This document shows, piece after piece, positions 24,501 through 36,500 of a stretch of 64,000 bases of DNA. The stretch spans positions 6,510,001-6,574,000 of the forward strand of contig NC_091048.1 of NCBI RefSeq assembly GCF_963966145.1, in the 5' to 3' direction. A program made the position numbers and the translations under genes. The notes beneath the pieces were generated by a model that was not told the DNA's origin, did not search any database, and saw only the letters and a list, made by a program, of their open reading frames with translations. The DNA comes from Tenebrio molitor. Lineage: Eukaryota > Arthropoda > Insecta > Coleoptera > Tenebrionidae. Numbering within the stretch: position 1 is the first letter of the stretch; each line of letters begins with the position of its first letter.

Positions 24501-27500
24501 AAAGAATGTTCTCGGAAATGTCTGCAACTTTCGATATTAGCATACGCACCCTATACATACATAACGAAATATGAAATTGACAGATTATAACAATTTTTTT
24601 AAATTCAAATTAACAAAACTACATCGAGTAAAGTTACTTTCAATTTAAATTACTACCTTGTGAGCAACAATTACTGTTTGAGTTGGCAATAAAACTATAG
24701 TGACTTTTTTGTGTCCCTGTTGGCTAAATTTGTCACATAACCGGAAGTGCCGTGAATTTGATAGATCGCCGAAAATTAGGTTATGTGTGATGCGAAGCAA
24801 CAATTTACTGAAAAATGAGGAGTTTTTAACAACAAACAAGTTAGAGCGAGGAAAACACATTTAATTTAAAGGTGCTGCTCCAAATGACTCCAATTATTAT
24901 CAATAAAAGATTACAAAAAACAAGATGTTTAAATTTGAAATTTATGTCAGTTGAAACAAACGGAAATAGGTACATTGACAGTCTTGCCAACTCAAACAGT
25001 AATAAGTAGCACTCACGAATAATTGGTACGCCTAGGCATTTGTCAAAGAGTTGTCTGTTGATTCGCTTTCTAGGTTAAGATTCTAGAAATAAATAATGAC
25101 AATTTGATTTATTTTGACTTCTGAACTGTCATATTTGAATTTGACAGTCAAGTGTACCAACATAAAATCGTAAATGTGTTGCCAACCGACCAAAATAAAT
25201 TTCAATAATTAAAAGTCACCGGGTATTTACTTCATTCTTTTGAACAAAAATAGTTATATTTAAAAAAAAATCAATATCGTTATTAGGGCTTCCTCAAGAG
25301 GACTGTGATTTTTGATATTTAAATGGGCCACCGATACATTTTTCAAAATTAATAAAATGTGGAGTAAATTTTTTCACTATACTAAGGACAACGTAACATT
25401 TTATCTGCCCCGCCCATTTCATTTTCTTAGTTACCAATCAAATAGGTTGTTAAGACGATCTGATTTACACAGTAAAAATTTCTGACATTCGAATTGTCTT
25501 AATGACATTTTATTTTTTAGAACATAAAACAATAATTGTGGACTTGACAGCAAAATTCTAACCTTAACTTTTTTACGTGGCAAATGTGATGAAAAGTTGT
25601 ACAGATTGAATCTGGCTTTGATTCTGATTGGTCAATTTTAGTGGGCGGAGCAGATAAAAAGTTATAACGGCAATACTATAGAAGTATTATTCTGGACACG
25701 GAATCTTGGCCAACCATTTTTTGACATTTCTAACAAAAATGATGTAAACCAATCATTAGCGTCATTAATAGATGACAATTATTAAAAATCACTTTGAAGT
25801 TTTTATTTTGACATCAAAAAAGCAAGGAAATGGCATTATCGAGTCAAAAGTTGGGTTATATTCAATAAAGGCCAGTTCACACATATTTGTCAGTTAAATG
25901 TCAGTTGTGGCCAAGATTCCGTGTCCGGAATAGTATCTTTTATTTGATTTTTGTATGTATTTGTTATCTGATGTAGATTTGACTCACCCGGTAAATACTT
26001 AATTGAGTAAATCATGAGTATTTTCGTTTCGTTACAATAAGTAATAACATCATAAATTGAGGAGACAATTTTAGGATGACTTATTTATCAAACTATTCAA
26101 ACAGAAACGATGTTAAATAGACCAAAGATAAATGACACCAAAATTTCTTGTAACAGAAATACAAATTATGTACAGTTTCATTACCATACATTATTATTAG
26201 GGCTTTGGTAGAGTAATGTTATGTTCGTTATGGATGGAAAACACGTAACGGGGCAAAATGTTAGAATACACTATCGAAAGATCGTTTCTACAAAATACAG
26301 CCGATTAAATTCTTCTTCAATGTTTGCGTCAGTGTTAATTTGTGAAGTGCCATCCCTGTCAGTGAAATCTTCCGGTTGGAATCTAATTACTTGACAAAAA
26401 TCAATTAGAGCACTCTCTTCCAGCTAATAAATCCATTTAAACCATCGGAGAAACTCCTCTTAATTTATGTAATAAGCTGCATTAATAACATTATTGGAAT
26501 ATTAACGTGGCACAGTCTCGGACTACTTCAGCGTGAAAAAAAGGCCGGGAGAGCAAGTAGAACGCGAAATTTCCAGATTAGAAACACAGACGACTGTCAT
26601 CGTTCGTTTTTGATTTCCTTATTTTAATCCCAAAGCATAATCGACAATCCAGTACTCACCCCTCAGTTCGGGCCGCATCAGCCAGATTTTGTCGTAAAAA
26701 AAGAAGTACCACCGTAATACCTGAACCGCGGGCAGCGTCATTTCAACATCGAAAACTAATCAAAAACTAATCAAAAACACGTCAAAGTGAACTCTCGACA
26801 GCAGCGCTTGCTCGACTCGCAGTACCTTTGTTCTTCCTGGGTATCCTGATGGAGGCCCACATGTACGTCTTCGTCTTGATCCTCTCGGCCTCTTTGGCGA
26901 AGATGTCCATGTCGCTGTTGAACTTGTTCTTCTTCCCCTTGAATCCCATCTTGGGATTGTTGTTCACATCGACCACACTGGTACTGAACAGCGACGACAG
27001 CCGGTAAAGGGGGCCCATGTGAGAGGCCCGACGCGAACCAACCGTGCTCTATTGTGAAGTTGTCGAGACTGACGGAACGCGGTGCTCCGGCGAAGGTGGA
27101 GACAAGAATGAACTTTCTTCGGAGGACTTTCTATTGCGGAGCAACCGCTCCTGCCCCCATGGACTAACGTTTGTTTCAGTTTTAATCGGCGAGTGTGCGA
27201 TGGTTGGCTGCTCGATATGAGACATTTTTGTCGCGCCATTGTAATTATTCGACTTAAACGATGTCAACGGCCTGATAGGTTTAACTACCTGGAAGATAAC
27301 TGCTATCAGTCGTGACGGGGATAGGACGGCCTTGTTGCAATCCACGTCGCCATGGATATCAATGGCTTAACCACCATGGTTGAAAACAAAATCGATGTCA
27401 AGTACGGCGAGTGTAATGGGAATTAAACGACTATTTCCTCGGAGTTCCTCTCCAAGGAGTTCCTTCGCGTTGCGTTCGTGTTGTGGTCTCTCAATTACGC

Positions 27501-30500
27501 AAGAAATTTTTATGGCTTTTCGTTTATTATGAAAGTTGAGGTTTGTGAGTAAACAAAAACCCACAACAGTCAATGAATTTTGTAGGTATTTACTTTTTTA
27601 TGTGTAAAAACAAATGAGAAAAATAGTAAAAAGTGAAGTGTCCTTTAAAGGGAAATTTTTGTTCAAAAAAGTTTTACATATTTTTTTGGCGTTACATGAA
27701 AGCTTTAAAATGATTAATTAAAACCTTAACACAATATAATAGTTATTTATGTATTAAGGGCATAAAAGCCAGTTCACGCCCGCAGTACATACACTATTTT
27801 ATGCACAATTAAGACCTAAAACCCTAACATTTAACAAAAATTAATAAATAAATGTCTGCCCACACCACGGGATGTTTGCATCGCGTAGTGTTCCTGTCAA
27901 ATTTTTAGTTTTGCGCGTAACCTTGGTAACAGTGAAAACACCCGCAGCCATTATGCCAATTGTAATTTTCGGTTATAAATTCATTAACGAAATGATAAAC
28001 GAGGATGAGAAAGTGGCAGAAATGAGTGTCCAGTATCGAGTAATCCCCATTCGGAATTAGAATGTTAAGTTAAGTGGCAATTTTTTCCTAATTTCACCAA
28101 AAATGTTTTTGACTTTTATTTGAGATATCTTTATGGTCTACGGGCATCAAGTGATCCGTGGGCCATAAAGAGACGTTTATGTCAAGAAAATTTGTGTATA
28201 ATTGTCAAATTATAATATAATCGTGCATAAAATAAAATATGTAGCCTAAAAAAATATAACCGTAAAAATTTACAAAAAATTAAAAATTTAATATACCCAT
28301 ATAATTACAAGGTTTTTTTTTCAAATGTCACTAAAATATGACATTATACTGCTGGATTGATAATGCTAAAGTGTCACTTCATTGCCATGGCATCTGACGG
28401 TCTGACGAGCGGCACATAAAGTTATTATCTCCACTGGCGAGCGGCTGATAAAGTTGTTATCTCCGCTGAGCGGCAGATAAAGTAAACTAGTTTTGTACAT
28501 AATTCTGTTTTTAAACAATCCCTTGTCTTACAAGCTGAATGTGACAACAATGAACAACGGGGACAGATGTAATTCCAGTGCAGGAATTGTGATCCTCACA
28601 CGTGATTTATCAACTTTCACTGCATAAATTTCGAAAAATTTTCGACCGTCCCAGCTTCTCGTCTCACCACCGGACTAGTCGATAACTGCAATCCATTAAT
28701 CACTGTCTGCTATTATTTACAACTGAACTAACACTAATTTTAGACAATACGTTTGTAACACAGCTGCTTGCTTCTTAAAGTGTGAATGAGCGAAAGCTCA
28801 CAATAACATTTTCATTAATCGCTCCAAATTACTTTTTAAAGTCTTCCTCTTACAATGAGGAAGTAGATATCTTTACGGCCATTAACTAGGGTAATGACAA
28901 AAAATGGAAATTACTGAAGGTCTAGATCACAATAATAATTCTCCTTCAATTAATATGGTTGGAATGAAAGTCTAATGCTACTTGTTCAGATGTGTATCTT
29001 TCAGTGTGATTAATAATGCTTATAAAGTAATAATTAGCAAAACGAGTTGTGTAAAATCTTTTTCAATAAATTATATAAAAAGGGAGAGGAACATGTTACG
29101 GCGTACCGAGTAATCGAGTATGTAAGTGATTAACAAAATCAATAAGCCAGTCTTGAGAAGGAAAGTAAAGTCGAAGAGCAACGACCTTTTCGACGTCTGC
29201 TAAAAGTTGAAAAATTCAAGATTACATCTGTCCCATTTCGTTACGTAAGGCGTTGGGTGACATACGGTGAATGGACACGCTCCTGGCAAAAACCTTCTTT
29301 ATATAATTCCAAAAATTTTGAAAACTTCCTCTTCGTCACAAGAAATAAACCAGCTCTCGTACGCAACACGTGTGTGCAATTTCCCAATTAATACTCTGCA
29401 TAAATCGGACTCAACCTTTCAGCTATTTGCTGCTATTAATTTTGAAGTGAAAAATTCTTTAGGCGCATCACATACATTTTATTCAGTGAATTAGTTTCAT
29501 GTGACACGCTAAAATCGTCCGCAACACGCTAAAATCTCGGGAGTCGAGTTTAGCGGAGCGAGCGAGAAACCATAGATGATAGATGAAAGAGAATAATAGC
29601 GAGAAACAGTCAACTGTATGTCATTTGTTACTTCCAAATTTTAATTGTTCAGTGTGTTGCTAAATTTAAGTGATAGTGCAGAGCTGCAAGAGTAACAATA
29701 TATAAAAACGATAAAGACACGATAAATATTGTAAGTTGACAGATTGATGTAGGATTTAGTAGGTAATTCTCAATTATATGGCTTCAACAATTCATCTATT
29801 GGAAAAATGTGTGTTATTTGCACCACAATGGTTTTTTGATTTTTGAACAGCGTTTATAAATTATTTGTCCCGGTTGCTATGAAAACTGTTCAATACAACA
29901 ATACAACAAATTATCGTCAAGAAAATAAAGCCAAAATAAAACTTACACATTAAAACCTAACCTCACAAATTTTGCCAGTCTGTTTATCTCTAAAAGTGGG
30001 CGTATAGGTAGTTTCTATTGAAAAATACAGATTTTTGGTGTTAATTTAAAAACAGCATTGGATGTAAATTATTTATGCGTCACTCCTAATTGTTGAACAA
30101 GTGAACTGAATGCATATTAGGTGTTCTGTGGAATGCACTAGAAAAAAATTATTGGATCTTCCTTCAGCTACCCCACTGCCGTCTTCGTATTTAGGGATTT
30201 TTGTACGGTTAGGTTTTTCTTACGTAGTAGTAGTAGTAGAAAAACAAAAAAAAAAACAGGGGATGGCCTTGAAACAGGCTAAATCGTAGTTATTCGGAAC
30301 AGGAGAGGGCGCTTCTGTTTTATAAATAACATACACAACACAGTAAACCTATAGAACGCAAACTCCTATGCATTTTATCGGTTTTTTTGGAAACGCACCC
30401 ACCACAAGCCGTCAGGGGACGCTGCCGTTTTATAAAAATAAAAATCGCGGAGACTTATGCCAAAATAAAAAAATATATATATATATTTTGACATATTAAG

Positions 30501-33500
30501 TCATAAATAATAAATCTACTGTTACGAGAATTTGCAGAATGCAAACGTATTTAAACCATGTGGAACTCGCCATAGAAATCCAATTAAATATCCTGGGCAT
30601 TTTATGGAATGGATTAAAAACACGGGTAACAAGCAGTTATCAACTTTGTGGCCTATTAAAGTGTAGGTATAACAGCTACACTGTGTGTGGACTTCATTTT
30701 ACCAGCAAATACTTCGGCACGAAAAATAGATTGCTGAATGTTGCCGTACCCTCGACTCAATACAACTTCCCTCCTTTTCCAGTCCAGACTTACTTCCAGT
30801 AATAGTAAAAAAATATTGATAATTATATTTTAACTGAAAACTATTTTTTATAGAATTTTCATCCGATCTAATGATCTACGATATTTCTACTGAAGACGCT
30901 ATATGTAAATTGTGTAAATCCTGTTTTATGTAGTAATGAAGATATAAATGTAAAAGTTTCAAAAAAAAATAAGAAAAGCTGAGCATAATCAAAATTATAA
31001 AAAGCCAGAATGTTAATCCAAAATTCGGGCTGCAACTACGGGCTGCAATGTACCGAAAACGTTACATGCAAAATTCGATGTCAAAATAAAGAGCAAATTT
31101 TTGAAAGTGAGGAAGCCATAAATCTCTGTTTGTCGCAATTGAGGAAAAGAAACACCAAATCAAAATTTATAAAAATGCAATGGAAATGTATCGAAAAAAA
31201 TTGAAAATAAAAACTTCAAAATAAATGTAGTCTTTTAATTTCATAAACATGTAAATTATTTTGAAAATTAAAATAAATAAAAAAGCCAGGATATCCAGCT
31301 GGCTGTGTCTTATTTTGCACCTACCACAAGCCAGTAGATGGCGTCGGGACACAAAAAACTATGGGAGTTTGCGTTCTATAGGTTTACTGTGTTGTCTATG
31401 ATGAATAATCATTATAGTACAAAATAAAAACAATAAATTATAAGAAAAACTATGGTGTCATTATTATTACTAAGTTAGAATAATATTTTTGCTCTAATAT
31501 ACTTAGATTTAATTTGCCTCAGAACAGGGTTTTTTACGCATAAGATTGGCAACTGTAAGTTGCCAAGACCGGGAGTCACATGGTCACATCTCACATCTCT
31601 CTAGTGATGGATAAATGACCGGTCATTTATTTTTGGTCAAAGTTGACCGGTCCTTGATCGGTCAATTACCAGTCATTATTGGTCAAAAATTAGTAACTAG
31701 TTAAACACCACAAAATGATTCTTTCAATGTCAAGGATTATTTTAATACCAAATAATGGTTCTTACATCCATTTTTTATAAGATTTATTGATCGATAAATT
31801 ATTGTTCTAACATTGTGTAAGTGAGGTTAAGTTTGAATTGTTGGAAGTTATACTTTGTTTTTTCTTTAACATATTTGCTTGAATTTGAACTTTTTGTTAA
31901 TTTAAAACGCTTTAAAATTTGTGTGTGTATTTTCAGTTTTTTAGTTTCTTTTAAAACACTTACCTAAACCAGAGATAACGCCTAAACATTCGTTTAGAAT
32001 TTAAAAAAGTAGGTAAGTATTTTATGAAAATAAAAATATATTGTATGTCATGTTAAGAAGACACAAAAACGATTGAAAAACAAAAACCACTTCTTCCTAA
32101 TAGATAAAAAGCTTAATAATCGTTTTCCACAATGATCTTTATTAAAATTTTAGATGTTTCATTGTCATAATTTACTTATTTATTGTCATAATCCATTTCT
32201 TCATTGTCAGCAGCTACGTATACTCAATTTCATATAAATGTGCATCTAAGCAAGCCATGAAAATCTGATTTTCTGTTGGTATTAAAGCCAAAGCTAGTAA
32301 CTTTGACTTTCAAAGTTGCTTGCTATGCGCGAACTCGATTTGCTAATTTTTCAGTTTTGTCCATTAATTAACATTGCTGATTTCAAAAGCAATGTTACGT
32401 CTTTTTACTGATAAAATTAAAGTAATTCTTATTTGTTTCTGTCTTTGTATTTTTACCAAGTAAAGATTTATTGGACATGACCTTCATACATGTGACAGTT
32501 GCAATGTAACTAAATTAAAGGTGCTTTTACACATGCACAGCTCACTTGATGAACATTTATATGAAATCGACTATAAATGAAATCAAGACAACCCAACATA
32601 ACCTCATCTCATCAGTCAAACAGTCATCATATCCTATAATCTTCAACATTATAAGCAGGAAATTTAAATTTTAAAAATGACTGGTCAAATACGTCAAGTC
32701 ATTGACAATTATTGACCGGTCAAATGGGTCATTGACTAAGTCAATTACCGGACCTCACAACACTACATCTCTCTGAGTAGTAATTAGTAAATAATCTGTG
32801 GTAAACAACGTGAATAACGTCCGGTGATTATTTATTGTACCTACTGTCTGAAGCAGTAAGTACAGTTGGTAAAAAAATCGGGAAACGAAAATTTTCCTAA
32901 TGTAAATTTGATTTTATCCATTTGTCAATTAATTGTCTCTTTGACAATACCTATCAAATAATTTAAAAAAATGTCATTGAATTTTTTTGTTCGACACTGT
33001 CAGAATTTGAGAATTTTCTCCTGTGTGAACGGATTTTGATAAATTTGACAACTTGTCAAAACGAGACGTCAAGCTAATTTTAAAGATTTTAAGCGATTTA
33101 GAGCCTTTAAGGGGCTCGTCGAACAAAAAAACGTTGTATTCAACTCGTTCTTGTGTAAATTGGCCTTTTTTTGGCACTCGTGGGCCTTTAAAACGCTCGT
33201 TTCACTCGCGTTTTAAACTGACCCACTCATGCCAAAAAAAGGCCAATTTACACACGAACGCGTTAAATAAACTACTATTGATGTTAATTCTAACCTATCT
33301 CTCGTAAGAAGGTTTCACACTAGGGAAAAATTGTAAAAATGTGTCAATTTTATTCTGACAGTTCCCATTTTTTTGCAACCAACTGTATATTTAAGATTAT
33401 ATTATTTTCTACTTTATTTTTTGAATTGGAGGTTAGGATCTCTGTTATTATTTTAGGTTAGTTTAAGATGACAAGCAAAATATGTGGTGTCGGAGAATGA

Positions 33501-36500
33501 ACACGCTCCTGGCAAAAAGCTTCTTTCATAATTCGAAAATTTCTGAAAAGTTTCCTCGTTTTTTCACCCGAACAAACCAGCTCTCGTACCCAACACGTGT
33601 GTGCAATTTTCCCAATTAAGACTCTTCATAAATCGGACTCAACCTTTCAGCTCTTAGCAGCACACTCAGTACTCAACTAATTTCGCTCTTGTCGGGTATA
33701 ATCCATATGGTGAGTAACGAGGTGGTCATTAATAATTAAAACCTCACCACCACGACTATTCAACATAATTAATACCCAGCTTGTGCCAGATTTCACTGTG
33801 AACTAGTTTTTTAAACTGTCGTAAAATAGTCAAAAGCTGACCGATCTTTCCTGTCGAAACGGCCCACGGAACGACCAGATCTGGCGTCGACAGCTTTGGT
33901 GTGTCGAACCGGGGTGAAAGTACCATTTCGGTGTGACCTCTCGTTTTTGTTGTGGTTCTTTACACATTTTCCTATTAATAATTGCACATGTTCAACAGAA
34001 AATTGATGGTGCATGCGACCGTTAGAGGAAAAAAACAGATGTTAGGCAGCGCATGCAAAATCTAGGTTCTTGCATTTTTCTGTGCAAGAAAGTTTAATTG
34101 CAATTATCTTGTCTGATCGACTAACACGTGTCACACTTTGTTTTTATCGCGTTTGTTGAGCCTAGTCGAAAGTTTGAAGAACAAAATCTTAAATGCTAAT
34201 TAGCCGAGCAACACTTTTCATTTAATATCAAACCCGTTATTATCTTCACTAACAAATTTTTATCGCCTGGTAAGCCACCGCTATTCGCCCGTATTAGATA
34301 ATACTAATTCGCACTAATTATAATTAATTACATTAACGTTCGACGTTCTCTTTTTGGTTTATCGATTCTTGGGGAAAACTTTCGAATTTTGCTCATCAAT
34401 CATCGCGATTTGGATCATTGTTTCTCTTATAATGGGCATGTTATAAGGCGAAGTTCCCATCAGAATTTTTAAAATCATTTTTGACAGTTGAGGCCAAAGA
34501 ACCGGGAAAGTTACTGAACTCTTGACAAAACGTTTATTGTATTCGTTCAGGTATGGTTACGTAACTGAATCTGGACTGAAGACTATTCAATTGAAAAGTT
34601 GTCGTTTATGGTGTGTGAAGTTTTATGGAAATGAAATTTTTTCAGTGATCTGACTGCGTGAAAGTCTAGTAAAATAGTAATTTGAATGTTTTACAACTGT
34701 GTCGCATTTCATATGGTTTTCAATTGTATTGGCATCGATTATAAATTATAATGAAAGTTTAGAAAATCGATCACCAATGGATCTTGATGACGGGTGTTCA
34801 TTTAAATTTATCTTCAAAGTAGGCGTTGAAGAGTCGATTGTGAACGCACCATGGATTGATTACAGATCACGGATCAGCTGTTTAAATCTAACGTCACTTT
34901 TTGTGTTGTTTGTGTTTTTAGTGTGCAAATTGACGAGTGGTGGTGGTTCACAATCGACTCTTCAACGTCAACTTTGAGGATAAATTTAAATGAACACCTG
35001 ATAGAATGTACAGAGCGGTCATTATGACAACACTGGTCATGAAATAAATTAACTCATATCAGAAATACATTTGGTGCAAACCCTAGTTCTCAAATACCAG
35101 AAGTTATTGGAAGCTAATCAATTAAGAAAACACCATATTCATGGGATTAAATCCTACAGAAAAATGTTGGACATTTTTTCAAGTTCAAAGGATATCTTGT
35201 TTATAAAAATTACTCCTTTTGTCTTAAATATTCCGGGTTTTAATAATATGTAATAATAACAATAATAAGAAACAGCGAAAGTTTCTCATTTTATCTCTTA
35301 GATGTTCTATATTTCAGACTTTGACGCAACTGGAAATGCGTGAATTTGTGAAGAGGTTTTTATTTCGGAATAATGAGTGCTGAAAAAGCATTCAAAATAT
35401 TTAGAAAGAGACGGCGCCTCAATTAAATTTTTTGTTAACTTAAACGTTGTTTATGTTGTTAACTCTAATTGGCAATAGTTGTAGACTTATAAAACATTAT
35501 TGCCTCCATAAAAGTAATTTACTGCTTTCTTTTGTATTCATTATCGTCATTCTTACTTAAAAGAAATTATTTGTGCTACATTTACAAGGTCTCCAAACGA
35601 TTCCAAAAAATAATAAAAAATTTTATTGGCACACGTCAGTTGACAGAAGAAGAACATGGCATTAAAAATTAATTTTTCTTGTAAAATTTTACTAATTCAA
35701 ATGAGATCGAAATATTCTAAAAGTCCTAAAATTCGAAAACAGAATTTTTAAAACGACAAACGTGTTTTTTTGTTTTCTTTGTACATTTTTCGAAGCTTTT
35801 CGCATCATGTTTCGTCATTTTTAGTTCTCCATTTATCGTAAACATTCAGTTAAAGCTAAGAAGATCTTGTGAACGCACCACTCGTCAGTCTGCAGAGTAA
35901 AAACATAAACAACACAAAAAGTGAGGTTAGATTTAAACAGCTGATGCGTGATCTGTAATCCGTGGTACGTTTACAATCGATTCTTCAACGCCACCTTTTA
36001 GAATAAACTTAAATGAACACCCGATATATCAAAAATAATTACTTAGACAGTGTGTCAAAAATTAAACAATAATTAAAAATTAGCCAATTTTTTTATGTTA
36101 ATGAGTTTGATTCTAAATATGTATCCAGGTCATTGGATTGATTAAGATAGTTGTAGGTCCAAAATTGAAGAGTTCAGTAAGAGGAAATTGTAGATATTTA
36201 TATAAAAATTAAAAAAAGAACGCCCACGACAATACTGAATTATTTAGGAGTGTCCTTACAATTTACATGTTCTTACACAACTCCGTTTAGATTTTGTAAT
36301 TTTTTCCGGCACGTGGAAAATTTACGACATCAATTAATTGTACAATTTACAACAATCGCTACTGTAATCAGTGCGGTATAAACTGAACAAATTTTTTATC
36401 CAAATTGATTATGGTATTTTAAAAAGTAAATTAGAATATATAGCTACATGGTAATGAGGTGGCTTTTACTTTCTATGTCTACGGAACCGGAGTGTTCCTC

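Noticed and set aside
33811..34014. Further coding exon of the MTUS-like gene
   Set aside because: The frame is basic and looks protein-like in part, but no consensus donor in phase 1 follows it.
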